Assembly (NCBI GenBank): GCA_947630625.1
Contig: CANRIL010000016.1
Location: 1-55,624, forward strand
Source: an uncultured Clostridia bacterium
Lineage (GTDB): Bacteria; Bacillota; Clostridia; Oscillospirales; CAG-272
Reading direction: 5' to 3'
DNA length: 55,624 nt
Every line of letters begins with the position of its first letter. Positions within the stretch are counted from its first letter, which is position 1. Shown here one piece after another: positions 16,774 to 25,901 of this stretch. Made by a program: the position numbers and the translations under genes. The notes under the pieces were generated by a model that worked only from the letters and a program-made list of their open reading frames with translations, was not told the DNA's origin and made no database searches.

Positions 16774-18795
16774 TTATTTGATCCTGCGTATCGGCGCATC
16801 GGCTTCCGCGCCGCGCATGTAGTTTTCAATGACCCTTCCGACCTCGTCTTTGTTCTCGGTCGTAAAAATAAAGTGGTACGAATGAAGCCCCGTTTCCGAT
16901 AAGACCGATTTCCGGTCTGCCATATAGATCGGGACGCTGTTGTATATGACGTTCCGGCAGCCGTCGCCGACGATCGGGAAACTGACGCCGCGCCTGTCAG
17001 TCAGCGTCACGCCGCCGTCCCCGCATATACATTTATCGCCCGACAGCGCCCGGATTATACACCTCTCCGTCACCATAAGCGGAACTCTGCCATATACGAT
17101 CGCCGCCGTCGGAACGTGCGCGGCGATATCCTTCATCTGCCGCGCCGTCGCCTCCGGGGAGACGGTCACAACGTCAGCCCCGGCGTCGAGCGCCGCCAAT
17201 GCCGATTCGGTGTTGCAGACATTATACCTATATCCGGCTGTGATATGCAGCGGCGCGCCGCCCAAAAGCTTAAGCTGTCCCGCGCCGCTGAGGATCGCGG
17301 CACGCGCGCCGAGCGAAACGGCGCGTTCCGCCATGCGGCAAACTTCAGCCTCCTCGCTGTCGTATACGACGGCAGGCATGACAAAGCCGTCCGCGCGCCC
17401 GTCATATTCGCGCAGCGGGACATATATCATATCAAAAAATTCGCGGCTCTGCAAGCTTATTTCCGAAGAATGCAAAAATTCGGCCGTTTTTGTCAGTTTC
17501 CCGACAGCCGCCCTCTCCCGCACCGGGACCGCTTTTTCCGGGAGCCTCCCTTTGCGTCCTGTCACATCCGAGAGCGCGGCGATCCCGCGGCGGCGCAGCT
17601 CGTTTATCGCGGCTGCCGTCATCATAACGCCGTCGCCGACGGTTATATCGAATTCCGTTTCATCCGTTGCCGTGTATTCAGTCCCGCCGAGCTTTGTGAC
17701 GCGCTCCCTGACCTCATCCGCAGTAAGCGGCCTCGTCCTTGCAGATTCCGGCACATCTCCGAACACGGTGACGGTTCGCCCATGCACCGTGAGCGACAAC
17801 CGGGACTGTTCGCCCGCCATTATCCTCACCTCAACGCGCGAAACGGGGACCGGGGAAGGCGCCGGCACATCCGCGCGCGTCGCGCGCGACTTTTCTTTAT
17901 CTTCCTCGGTTCGGATGCCGCACATCTCGTTCGGCTTTTTCTTCACGGCGCCCGTAAAATACGCGTCCGTAAAGCCGGAGCGCGAAAAGGCTGACGATAT
18001 CGCCTTTATCTCGCCGGCATCTGCATCCCGCCGCTCGTCGAGCAGGCGGCGGTAGAGCGAGGTCACGCGGTAAACGTAATCGGCGCTCTTCATGCGCCCC
18101 TCGATTTTAAGTGAGCTGACGCCGGAGTCGATTATCTCCCTCATATGACCGGCAAGGCACATATCCTTCGGCGAGAGCGGATACGCGCCGTTATACGGCA
18201 GCCTGCACGGCTGCGCGCATTCACCGCGGTTTCCCGACCTTCCCCCGACAAGGGAACTGAAAAGGCATTGTCCCGACACCGAAACGCAGATCGCGCCGTG
18301 AACGAACATCTCTATATCTATCGGGGAGCGCTCCGCGAGCGTTCTGATATCGGAAAGCGACAGCTCCCTCGCGCACACCATGCACGAAAAGCCGAGCGAG
18401 GCAAAATATTCCGCATCCCTCACGCTCGCCCCCGAACACTGCGTCGACGCGTGCAGCTCAAGCTCCGGAAAATATTTATGCAGAAGTCTTGCAAGCCCAA
18501 GGTCGGCGACGATAAGCGCGTCTACGCCGGAGAGGTACAGCGCCTCAGCCGCGCGAAGCGCCCCGTCGAGCTCGCGGTCGAACAGCTGAATGTTCAGCGC
18601 CGCATGCGCGCGGACTCCGTGCGCGTGCAGCTTCGCGACCGCGTCCTTTATCTCCGTGTCGCCGAAATTTCTCGCCCCCATCCGCGCGTTGTACGCGGAC
18701 GCGCCGAAATAGACCGCGTCCGCGCCGCCGGAAATCGCTGCCGACAGCGCCTCCGGGTCGCCCGCAGGAGCCAGCAGCAGAGGCAGTTTATTCAC
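16774..18795 (-). CDS. U32 family peptidase, RlhA/YhbU-like
   Basis: A 673-residue protein of the U32 'collagenase-like' family. The N-terminal half holds the family signature FVHGAICVSVSGQC, and the C-terminal part corresponds to the DUF3656 region of the long members. E. coli RlhA, a relative of this size, takes part in 23S rRNA C2501 hydroxylation, so RNA modification is more likely than proteolysis. The start is GTG at 18795, overlapping the zapA stop by 4 bases (GTGA), so the two are translationally coupled. Cysteines around C-x-QPC (GECAQPC) may hold a metal cluster. Confidence 0.9.
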   Translation of the reverse strand: MNKLPLLLAPAGDPEALSAAISGGADAVYFGASAYNARMGARNFGDTEIKDAVAKLHAHGVRAHAALNIQLFDRELDGALRAAEALYLSGVDALIVADLGLARLLHKYFPELELHASTQCSGASVRDAEYFASLGFSCMVCARELSLSDIRTLAERSPIDIEMFVHGAICVSVSGQCLFSSLVGGRSGNRGECAQPCRLPYNGAYPLSPKDMCLAGHMREIIDSGVSSLKIEGRMKSADYVYRVTSLYRRLLDERRDADAGEIKAISSAFSRSGFTDAYFTGAVKKKPNEMCGIRTEEDKEKSRATRADVPAPSPVPVSRVEVRIMAGEQSRLSLTVHGRTVTVFGDVPESARTRPLTADEVRERVTKLGGTEYTATDETEFDITVGDGVMMTAAAINELRRRGIAALSDVTGRKGRLPEKAVPVRERAAVGKLTKTAEFLHSSEISLQSREFFDMIYVPLREYDGRADGFVMPAVVYDSEEAEVCRMAERAVSLGARAAILSGAGQLKLLGGAPLHITAGYRYNVCNTESALAALDAGADVVTVSPEATARQMKDIAAHVPTAAIVYGRVPLMVTERCIIRALSGDKCICGDGGVTLTDRRGVSFPIVGDGCRNVIYNSVPIYMADRKSVLSETGLHSYHFIFTTENKDEVGRVIENYMRGAEADAPIRRIK

Positions 18796-19097
18796 TCGTC
18801 AAGTCCGAGCTTGCGCTTGAGCTCGATGTTCTCTTCCTTGAGTCTGTTCACGTTGGCGGAATAAAGCGCGACCTGCGCTTCGAGATTCTTCATCTTTTTG
18901 TCAAGTCTCGCGCGCTCGCAGTTGTATTCGAGAGCGCAGAGTATCGCCGCCTCCGTCTTTGTGCAGCGGGGGTTGTGCGCCGTCATCGTGTTGATCTTGC
19001 GGTCGAGCTCGCTTACGACATATTTCACGAAATCCTCATTCTCGTCCGTTTTGACTGTCATAGCGATCCCAGCTATCTCAATGTCGTACTTCTCCAT
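18792..19097 (-). CDS. zapA: Cell division protein ZapA
   Basis: A 101-residue FtsZ-associated protein. The N-terminal part (VKTDENEDFVKYVVSELDRKI) is the ZapA globular head, and the rest is a helix ending in a coiled coil (NRLKEENIELKRKLG). ZapA stabilises FtsZ bundles at the division site. GGAAGG upstream supports the ATG. It is first in the minus-strand block and overlaps the U32 gene, a pairing seen widely in Clostridia. Confidence 0.88.
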   Translation of the reverse strand: MEKYDIEIAGIAMTVKTDENEDFVKYVVSELDRKINTMTAHNPRCTKTEAAILCALEYNCERARLDKKMKNLEAQVALYSANVNRLKEENIELKRKLGLDE

Positions 19098-19148
19098 CGT
19101 ATGTACCTTCCTATGTAATGTTTTTTCTCCCTGCCCGCCCGCCGGTAC

Positions 19149-19239
19149 TTGAAAACCGCGGCGGCGTGTTATATAATATGCGTGTGACTCCCTCTGTCAT
19201 GTGAGCGCATTTCGGGAGCATACTACTCTATATTATAAT
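19149..19239 (+). promoter_or_regulatory. thiI promoter region with a long leader
   Basis: -35 TTGAAA (19149-19154), 17 bp spacer, -10 TATAAT (19172-19177). A second, weaker TATAAT is at 19234-19239. The first promoter gives a leader of about 155 nt before thiI, containing a CTCCC/GGGAG pair. On the opposite strand ATGACA and TATTAT at 16 bp could drive zapA. Confidence 0.55.
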
Positions 19240-19339
19240 ATATTTAGCGCCTTATTGGAATAGATTTTTAGAAATTTTTCGCTCCAATTTGCGCCGAGGT
19301 CGGAAATTTGCGCTTTTCCGACGGGATCGGAGAGAATTT

Positions 19340-20551
19340 ATGGAAAAAGCAAAACGCGTCATACTGTGCAAGTACGGTGAGGTCGCCCTCAAGGGCGCGA
19401 ACAGACCCCAGTTTGAAATGACGATGATGAAAGATCTGCGCCGCCGAGCGAAGCGCATCGGCGAATTTGAAATATACGCCGCGCAGAGCACCGTATATAT
19501 CGAGCCGTGCGGCGAGGGTGACGACATCGACCTGATGTATGACGAGGCGAGCCATGTCTTCGGATTTTCCGGTATCTGCGTCGCCGCCGTCGCCGAAAAG
19601 GATATGAGCGACATCCGCCGCGTCGCCGCCGAATACATTCCCGGCTGCCTGCACGGTGAGCAGACGTTCAAGGTCGAGGCAAAGCGCGCCGACAAGCGCT
19701 TCCCGTATAAATCGCCCGAAATCTCGGCCGAGGTCGGGGAGGCGATCCTTGAAGCCGTGCCGTCGCTTCACGTCCACCTGCATTCGCCCGACATAACTGT
19801 CATGGTAGAGGTGCGCGAACGCGGAGCCTACATCCACGCGGGTCAGGAACGCGGCGCCGGCGGACTTCCCGCCGGAACGAACGGACGCGCGCTGCTCTTG
19901 CTGTCCGGCGGGATAGACAGCCCCGTCGCCGGATACATGATGATGAAGCGCGGCGTCACGGTCGACGCCGTCCACTTCGAGAGCATCCCGTACACGAGCG
20001 AACAGGCGCGCGACAAGGTGCTCGCCCTCGCCTCTATCCTCACCGACTGGTGCGGCGAGATCCGCGTCCACGTCATCTCGGTGACGCACATACAGGAGGT
20101 GCTGCGCGACACGTGCGACAACGACTACTTCACGATCCTTCTGCGCCGCTTCATGATGGCGCTCGCCGACCGTACGGCGCGTCACACCGGCGCGCAGGCG
20201 CTCATCACGGGTGAAAGTCTGGGTCAGGTCGCGAGCCAGACGATGCACGCGCTCGCCGTCACCGACATCATGACATCCCTGCCCGTTTTCCGTCCCCTCA
20301 TAGGCATGGACAAGGAAGAAATAATCGAAGTCTCGCGGAAAATCGGCGCGTTTGAAACGTCGATCCTCCCGTATGAGGACTGCTGCACGGTCTTCACCCC
20401 GCCGCACCCGAAAACGCGCCCCGAGCTGCCGCGCGTTCTTGAGCAGGAGGAAAAGGTCAATTTTGACGCGCTCGCCGACGAGGCATGGGAGACGCGCCGC
20501 ACATACTATATCCGCGCGGGACATGAGCCGCGCGAATTTGAGGCGAACTGA
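19340..20551 (+). CDS. thiI: tRNA 4-thiouridine synthetase ThiI (no rhodanese domain)
   Basis: A 403-residue enzyme that adenylates U8 of tRNA for 4-thiouridine and can help thiazole synthesis. An N-terminal ferredoxin-like part and THUMP domain (to about residue 165) is followed by the PP-loop SGGIDSP at 189-195. The C-terminal rhodanese domain of the E. coli enzyme is missing, as is usual in Firmicutes, where a dedicated NifZ-type desulfurase delivers sulfur; no such gene is adjacent. I chose the ATG at 19340 with GGAGAGA upstream; the earlier in-frame start at 19289 gives a non-conserved basic tail. Confidence 0.95.
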   Translation: MEKAKRVILCKYGEVALKGANRPQFEMTMMKDLRRRAKRIGEFEIYAAQSTVYIEPCGEGDDIDLMYDEASHVFGFSGICVAAVAEKDMSDIRRVAAEYIPGCLHGEQTFKVEAKRADKRFPYKSPEISAEVGEAILEAVPSLHVHLHSPDITVMVEVRERGAYIHAGQERGAGGLPAGTNGRALLLLSGGIDSPVAGYMMMKRGVTVDAVHFESIPYTSEQARDKVLALASILTDWCGEIRVHVISVTHIQEVLRDTCDNDYFTILLRRFMMALADRTARHTGAQALITGESLGQVASQTMHALAVTDIMTSLPVFRPLIGMDKEEIIEVSRKIGAFETSILPYEDCCTVFTPPHPKTRPELPRVLEQEEKVNFDALADEAWETRRTYYIRAGHEPREFEAN

Positions 20552-20606
20552 CCGCCCGCGCCCCCTCCGCCGTCAGCTTTGAAAGTCAATATTATTAAAA
20601 TTCCTT

Positions 20607-20648
20607 CCGGGAGAAGCTTTCATAAAAGGAGCTTCTCCCGGCGTTTTT
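20607..20648 (+). terminator. thiI terminator
   Basis: Stem CCGGGAGAAGC (20607-20617) / GCTTCTCCCGG (20631-20641) followed by CGTTTTTTG. Confidence 0.92.
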
Positions 20649-20704
20649 TGATACGTCCGGCGGCTGACGACAGGATGAGCGAACGGGGCGTTCATATCTT
20701 AAGG

Positions 20705-20795
20705 GTTCCCGTCTCGACCGCCCGTAGATATAGGCGGCACAAGGAAATTCTACTGTCGGTAGAGCGGCCTTTCGTCGTCTCTACCGGCCGGGAAC
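20705..20795 (+). other. Possible structured RNA or three-way junction
   Basis: An outer stem GTTCCCG (20705-20711) / CGGGAAC (20789-20795) encloses two hairpins: CCGCC/GGCGG (20718-20737) and CGGTAGAG/CTCTACCG (20757-20786). It lies between the thiI terminator and the promoter of the next gene. No protein gene is seen in 20649-20846, and no promoter for this element was found. Confidence 0.4.
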
Positions 20796-20826
20796 GAGCT
20801 TTAGAGCCGCGATTTTATCGAGTAGG

Positions 20827-20855
20827 TTGTCACTTCGCCGTCTGCGGTGTACAAT
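20827..20855 (+). promoter_or_regulatory. Promoter of the hemolysin III family gene
   Basis: -35 TTGTCA (20827-20832), 17 bp spacer, -10 TACAAT (20850-20855). Confidence 0.75.
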
Positions 20856-20894
20856 AAGAGCACATCCAAAAACTTACTTTTGAAAGGCTCTGCA

Positions 20895-21593
20895 ATGGTA
20901 AACACAACTAACGTCAGGTCGGTAAAGAGAACAAAGCTTTGCGACCGTCAGCTCCCCGACTACACGCGCGGCGAAGAGCGCTTCAATATGATCTCGCATA
21001 TCGTCGGCGCCGCCATAGGCATATTTGCCCTTGTCGCGTGCGTCATCGTTTCGGCAAAGCACGGCGACCCGTGGGCTGTTGTCAGCTCGGCGATATACGG
21101 CGCGTCGCTGATCCTTCTATATACTAATTCGAGCGTATATCACGGGCTTTACCCGTGCATGGCGAAAAAGGTCATGCAGGTCATCGACCACTGCACGATA
21201 TATTTTCTGATCGCCGGCACGTATACGCCCATCGTTCTGACGCGGCTGCGCAGCTATTCTCCCGGCTGGGGCTGGACGATCTTCGGCCTCGTCTGGGGTT
21301 TCGCGGTGCTCGCCTGCGTCTTAACCGCGATCGACCTCAAAAAGTACAGCAAATTTTCGATGGCGTGCTACATCGGCATGGGGTGGTGCATAGTGATCGC
21401 GCTGAAGCCGACGCTCGCGTGCGTCCCGGCGACGGCGATGTGGTATATCCTCTTCGGCGGCATCGCATATACGATCGGCGCAATACTTTACGGCATCGGC
21501 GCCAAGCACCGTTATATTCATTCCGTATTTCACGTATTTGTCGTGATAGGCAGCGTTTTGCAGCTTATCGGAATTCTCGGCTATATCATATGA
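20895..21593 (+). CDS. Hemolysin III / PAQR family membrane protein
   Basis: This 232-residue protein has seven membrane helices and the PAQR/HlyIII metal-site pattern: NSSVYH at residues 78-83, a D98-H99 pair, and a C-terminal H-x3-H (HSVFH). Eukaryotic relatives are adiponectin receptors with zinc-dependent ceramidase activity. Bacterial members affect membrane lipid homeostasis, and 'hemolysin' is a historical name. I chose the ATG at 20895 because GAAAGG lies 7 nt upstream; the ORF from 20847 overlaps the promoter. It is a single-gene unit. Confidence 0.92.
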   Translation: MVNTTNVRSVKRTKLCDRQLPDYTRGEERFNMISHIVGAAIGIFALVACVIVSAKHGDPWAVVSSAIYGASLILLYTNSSVYHGLYPCMAKKVMQVIDHCTIYFLIAGTYTPIVLTRLRSYSPGWGWTIFGLVWGFAVLACVLTAIDLKKYSKFSMACYIGMGWCIVIALKPTLACVPATAMWYILFGGIAYTIGAILYGIGAKHRYIHSVFHVFVVIGSVLQLIGILGYII

Positions 21594-21616
21594 TCGTTGA
21601 TATAAAATATAATGAT

Positions 21617-21702
21617 CCCCGCCCGCTCAGAAGCCGTCGGTCAGCTCGCGCGTCTGCCGGGCGGGGACGCGGAAAAAAGCGCGGAGCGCCCGCGCTTTTT
21701 TG
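21617..21702 (+). terminator. Tandem hairpins ending in a Rho-independent terminator
   Basis: A first long-range stem CCCCGCCCG (21617-21625) / CGGGCGGGG (21658-21666) is followed by AGCGCGG / CCGCGCT (21678-21684 and 21690-21696) and a T run. Confidence 0.8.
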
Positions 21703-21745
21703 CTGTTTTTAGGCGCGATATTTCTCATCCGCTCCGGTCTTTAAG

Positions 21746-21774
21746 TTGACTTTTTCATATCCGGGTAGTAATAT
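21746..21774 (+). promoter_or_regulatory. Promoter of the three-paralog operon
   Basis: -35 TTGACT (21746-21751), 17 bp spacer, -10 TAATAT (21769-21774). Confidence 0.6.
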
Positions 21775-21810
21775 ATAACTATCAAACATACGTTTAGCGT
21801 GGACAAAGCC

Positions 21811-22932
21811 ATGACAGACAAATTTTCAAAATCAACAGACTTTCTTCTCGAAAATGCCGGACCCGTGATCCGGTATAGACTTCGGCGGGAAATTCTCAAG
21901 GATATTACCGACGCTGAGGAAGAAAAGCTTTTAGGGCAGATATATGAGCTGCCGCTGTTTCGGCTTCTTGCTTCATATGTAAAGCCGGACGGTTATATCG
22001 GCAGCGGCATGCACAGCTGGGACAACTGGCGGGAACAGGTGCTGCACGAGACTCCCCTTCAGGACGGAGAATGTGCGGCGCGGCTGCTTTCATATTATCG
22101 AATCCCCAAGACACACCCGTTCGTTGTCGGATTTGTGTCCGCGATGCGCGACGAGGCGACGCTGCAAAAGGAATTTTCATATATTCCGCCTGAGGTCGGG
22201 AGATATGAAGCGAGATTTGCCGGTCTTAACAGCGGCAACAGCCTCCAGGCGCTCGTTTACACGATGCAGGCGATCCTCGGATACGGCGACGACTATGACG
22301 ATCTGCGCGATTTTCAAAATATCTGCCTTGAAGGATTCCGTCGCGTGAGCAGCATATCATCGCTTGACGAGGTAACGAAATTCGACCCGAACTCCAAGCG
22401 GCGCGGCAACTGCCCGTACATCGAGGACGACGACTTTTTCCCCAACTACTATACGCTTTCAACGCTCGCGCACACGCACCTTTGGCGCACGCCAGAAAAC
22501 GTCGCCACGATGGCGGACGCCTTCAACAATATAAACGCTGTCATGAAGCCCGAAAACGCCATGGCTATACGGAGCAGCGGAAAATTTCACGGCCCCTGCT
22601 TCGCGCTCGTCAATCCAGTAAGGGCGTTCCGCGCCGACCTCGTTGACACAATCGCTTATCGGCGTATGCTCACTGAAATTGCGATGCTCGGCGTCGGAAA
22701 AAAGGTCGGCGTCCTCGCCGAGACTGCGGCGAACATCGAGGAGGCGATCAGCGGCGACGGCGTATTGCGTATGGATTTCAAAAACCTCGGCGTCCCATAC
22801 CCGACCGCGTACACGGACACATGGCTCGAAGCAAATCTCAAAGGCAGGGACAAGACCGCGCTTTACTGCGACCTCACATTCTGGGCGGTCGAGCTGCTGT
22901 ATCTTCTCGAAAACGCCGATAAAACGGAATAA
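21811..22932 (+). CDS. Unknown protein, first of three tandem paralogs (helical-repeat type)
   Basis: I do not recognise a characterised function for this 373-residue soluble protein. It shares with the next two genes an N-terminal FLLENAGPVIRYR (about residues 10-22), a DGYIGSGMHSW block, and LAHTHLWRTPENV in the second half. The alternating helices and DGW-G motifs suggest an alpha/alpha-toroid fold like squalene-cyclase or polysaccharide-lyase toroids. Relatives are sometimes named 'NifH', but there is no P-loop, so that name is wrong. The start is uncertain: ATG 21811 or GTG 21799, neither with a strong ribosome binding site. Confidence 0.65.
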   Translation: MTDKFSKSTDFLLENAGPVIRYRLRREILKDITDAEEEKLLGQIYELPLFRLLASYVKPDGYIGSGMHSWDNWREQVLHETPLQDGECAARLLSYYRIPKTHPFVVGFVSAMRDEATLQKEFSYIPPEVGRYEARFAGLNSGNSLQALVYTMQAILGYGDDYDDLRDFQNICLEGFRRVSSISSLDEVTKFDPNSKRRGNCPYIEDDDFFPNYYTLSTLAHTHLWRTPENVATMADAFNNINAVMKPENAMAIRSSGKFHGPCFALVNPVRAFRADLVDTIAYRRMLTEIAMLGVGKKVGVLAETAANIEEAISGDGVLRMDFKNLGVPYPTAYTDTWLEANLKGRDKTALYCDLTFWAVELLYLLENADKTE

Positions 22933-23041
22933 GACCGTATTGAGCATTATTTTAAGGGAGTACCGCTACGGCGTGTAAATCTTCAACTGAGATTTGATCT
23001 GTCGAAATAACCGTATAGCATTTAAAGGAGACAGCGCCCGC

Positions 23042-24124
23042 ATGAAAAATATAAAACAGAGAATGGCGGACTTTCTGCTCGAAAACGCAAATCCGTCGAT
23101 AAGATACCGCGTTTTGACCGAGGTATTGCATGAAAACACCCCGCCTGACGAGCGCGACAGGATGCAGGCGGAGGTGCTCGGCGAGCCGATCATAAAATCT
23201 ATCATCGCGTGCCAAAAGGAGGACGGATGGCTCGGCAATGGGTTCCACGGACCGAGCAGAAACGCCGGACAATATGAGAATCAGGAAGTCGGCGTAAAAT
23301 ATCTCGGTGAAAAGCTCATATATCGCGACACGCCCGTGTTGAAAAACGCCGTTGCCGCATTTGGGACTACCGATAAGGAATATATGGGTTATCCTGCCGA
23401 AGGCAATGACAACGACAGGGACAAATACGCCGCTTACGGCGCTGACATCGTAAAGGCCGCATGCGTCGCGAGGGCTGGTTATGAGGATTTATTCGACATC
23501 TCAAAGGAAATAAAGAAATCGCTCGACTCGTTTCGCAGAGTCACGGAAGTCGGCTCGGTGACTGATATCGTCAAGATAAGAAAAAGACGCCCGGAGAGGG
23601 TGAATCCGGACGGGATCGCCTACGTTTTCAACGACTATGAAAAGTGGCCGTGCTGGTATCATCTTGACATTCTGGCGCACACGCACAGCTGGCGGAGCGA
23701 GGAAAACACCGCCATGCTCGCGTCATCGTTCAATAAGCTTATGGGAGCGGCGTCGCCCGGATTTGTGCCCGCATATTGCGTTGACGCGGGGCATCCTGTC
23801 GGTTGCGGCGGCGCTTTCAGGGAGGGTATGGAGCTTTGTACCGAGGCGGACGGACGCCGCCGCGTCCGGCTCGATCTTACTGAATATATGTGCCGCTGCG
23901 GGTTATATAATCTCGTCCCGAAGCTGCGGCAAGAGGTCGATATCATCCGCGATTCCATAGACGAGCGCGGCGTCTGCCGCGCGGAATATGACGAGGCGGC
24001 GCTGCGAGGCATGGGAACATACAGCGGCGGACAGCTTGAGATCAACTGGAAGACGGCGGCGCGGCGTGCATTTGACGTAACGTTCCGCGCGCTTCTGATA
24101 CTGCATTATGGAGGAGTATTATGA
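23042..24124 (+). CDS. Unknown protein, second of three tandem paralogs
   Basis: This 360-residue paralog of the previous gene repeats FLLENANPSIRYR near residue 10, DGWLGNGFHG, and LAHTHSWRSEENT. Its second half has the same GG-x-F/lysine-poor helices. I chose the ATG at 23042, with AAGGAG at 23025-23030; earlier in-frame codons lie in the intergenic region. It overlaps the third copy by 4 bases (ATGA), so the two are translationally coupled. No signal peptide or membrane helix is visible, so it is cytoplasmic. The function is unknown. Confidence 0.7.
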   Translation: MKNIKQRMADFLLENANPSIRYRVLTEVLHENTPPDERDRMQAEVLGEPIIKSIIACQKEDGWLGNGFHGPSRNAGQYENQEVGVKYLGEKLIYRDTPVLKNAVAAFGTTDKEYMGYPAEGNDNDRDKYAAYGADIVKAACVARAGYEDLFDISKEIKKSLDSFRRVTEVGSVTDIVKIRKRRPERVNPDGIAYVFNDYEKWPCWYHLDILAHTHSWRSEENTAMLASSFNKLMGAASPGFVPAYCVDAGHPVGCGGAFREGMELCTEADGRRRVRLDLTEYMCRCGLYNLVPKLRQEVDIIRDSIDERGVCRAEYDEAALRGMGTYSGGQLEINWKTAARRAFDVTFRALLILHYGGVL

Positions 24125-25176
24125 GAGACACGCGATTCGACAATGAAATAGATTTCCTTTTGGAAAAAGCGTGCGACAGCATCCGATATCTCGTTTTAAG
24201 AGACTTGCTCGGCGTCCCCGCCGACAGCGAAGAGATGACGGCGCTTGAAGAAAAAATTTTAAATCAGCCGAATGTGAAAAAGATACTCGACGCACAGAAC
24301 GATGACGGCTGGTTCGGTCACGAGCTGCACGGCAATGACGGAATGGATCACCTGATAGGCGAGCTTCTGAACGCCGGAGTAGAGATTTCCCATCCCGCGA
24401 TACAGAAGGCGATCCGCGCGCTCGTCACGCCTGAGATCGCGTCAAACCACAAAAACTGGTTCCGCGGCGGTGACGCGCTCGATGCAGGAGACAGAGGCGG
24501 CAACCGCGCCGTCACGGCGCAGATACTTTCGTGGGTGCATTATCCAGAGGATCATCCGCTCATGAAGGAGCAGATCGCACTCTCGCTTGAGCACATGCTG
24601 GCGGTAGAGAATTACACCTCCATCGACGATTTTTCCGCAAGTTCAAACGGCAAACGCTTCTATAAGCCGCACGCGCGCTTTCCCGGTGCGAATCACATCG
24701 CGATGCTCTCAGCGACAAACAGCTGGCGGACGGACGAGAACGTCAATGCCGTCCGGCGCGCGGCCGCGCGCGGGTACGAGCTGATGCGCGATGTCGACGA
24801 ATATATCACATTCAAAAAGCCCGCCGAGTTCGGCGGCGGCTTTGTCGGTCCTTTCAACTACAACTGGCAGGCGCTGACGCCGGTGACGGAGGAAAAGCTT
24901 CTCTCGATCATAAACAGCACGTATAATTTCGCTTTCGCATTCTGGCTCGGCTCGGTCACGGGCGTGTCGGAATTTATGCCGCGCTCGTCGGGGACGTATG
25001 AGGTGCTCACGGACGTGCTGCGGCGCGGGGATATCGACGCGCTCATACCTGATGAAGCGTACCGCGCGTTCAGGCAGGTCATGGGCAAAGAGCCGACGCT
25101 GCGCCGGAGGTGCGCGAAGAAATGCGATCTCACATACGCAGTCCTGCGCGCGTGCTACGGGGTGGAAAACCTTTGA
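24121..25176 (+). CDS. Unknown protein, third of three tandem paralogs
   Basis: A 351-residue paralog with FLLEKACDSIRYL near the N-terminus, DGWFGHELHG, and LSATNSWRTDENV. The HTH triad of the other two copies is ATN here, while the following WR-x-x-EN is kept, so this copy may have lost or changed an activity. It contains the AEFGGGFVGPFNYNW stretch and ends in a cysteine-containing RRRCAKKCDL tail. It starts inside the stop codon of the second copy and is followed by the acetyltransferase after 33 bp. Confidence 0.7.
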   Translation: MRDTRFDNEIDFLLEKACDSIRYLVLRDLLGVPADSEEMTALEEKILNQPNVKKILDAQNDDGWFGHELHGNDGMDHLIGELLNAGVEISHPAIQKAIRALVTPEIASNHKNWFRGGDALDAGDRGGNRAVTAQILSWVHYPEDHPLMKEQIALSLEHMLAVENYTSIDDFSASSNGKRFYKPHARFPGANHIAMLSATNSWRTDENVNAVRRAAARGYELMRDVDEYITFKKPAEFGGGFVGPFNYNWQALTPVTEEKLLSIINSTYNFAFAFWLGSVTGVSEFMPRSSGTYEVLTDVLRRGDIDALIPDEAYRAFRQVMGKEPTLRRRCAKKCDLTYAVLRACYGVENL

Positions 25177-25209
25177 AAGCAACACATATATAATTTTGGG
25201 AGCATGACT

Positions 25210-25782
25210 ATGGAACATAAAGGCACAACTGAATTACAAACGCCGCGCCTGATCCTGCGTCCGTGGAGGGAAAGCGACGCGGAGGAAGCGTTTGCAAACT
25301 GGATGAACGACCCGGACGTGACAAAATATCTGACGTGGACGCCGCACGGCGATATCTCCCTCACCCGCGCCCTTTTAAAAGCGCGCGAGGAAGAATGCAA
25401 GCGGCCGGACTGCTATCACTGGGCGATCGTATTGAAGGACGGGAACATTTTGATCGGTGATATTGAGGCGGGGATCGTCGACGCGTATCAGGAGACAGGC
25501 GAAATCGGCTACTGCATGGGCAAAGCGTGGTGGGGACAAGGGCTTATGACAGAGGCACTCACGGAGGTTTTGCGTTACTGCTTTGAGGAAGTCGGATTCT
25601 ATCGCATAAACGGCAGGCACGCCGCGGAAAATATCGGCTCGTCCCGCGTCATGGAAAAATGCGGGCTTAAGTATGAGGGAACGCGCCGAAAAGCGTACCG
25701 GCTGCTCGGAACGGGCGAACGCGTTGACATCGTCGAGCGCGGGATCCTGCGCAAAGATTATTTTGAGGGAAGACGGAAATAG
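25210..25782 (+). CDS. GNAT family N-acetyltransferase (RimJ/RimL type)
   Basis: A 190-residue acetyl-CoA-dependent acetyltransferase. It opens with the family LQTPRLILRPWRESDAEEAF, has the acetyl-CoA loop MGKAWWGQGLMTEAL, and ends with ENIGSSRVMEKCGLKYEGTRR, the RimJ/RimL C-terminal pattern. I chose the ATG at 25210 because GGGAG lies 7 nt upstream; the ATG at 25204 is too close. It lies in the paralog operon, but its substrate (a protein N-terminus, antibiotic or sugar amine) cannot be told. Confidence 0.9.
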   Translation: MEHKGTTELQTPRLILRPWRESDAEEAFANWMNDPDVTKYLTWTPHGDISLTRALLKAREEECKRPDCYHWAIVLKDGNILIGDIEAGIVDAYQETGEIGYCMGKAWWGQGLMTEALTEVLRYCFEEVGFYRINGRHAAENIGSSRVMEKCGLKYEGTRRKAYRLLGTGERVDIVERGILRKDYFEGRRK

Positions 25783-25901
25783 ACATTTTACATTGCGCAG
25801 CGAAAAATATAAAAACAGGCTCCCGCAAAAATTAAAGGGGAGCGGGCAGCAGACGAAAAAGGATACATAATCAACATATACAAGCAAAGGAGGCCTATAA
25901 T

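Noticed and set aside
19268-20524. 418-codon minus-strand ORF opposite thiI
   Set aside because: It mirrors thiI, whose PP-loop and THUMP pattern are clear; high GC3 creates long antisense frames, and this one has no recognisable motif.
21811-25176. Annotation of the three paralogs as NifH
   Set aside because: No P-loop GxGxxGK(S/T), no iron-sulfur cysteines and no nif genes.
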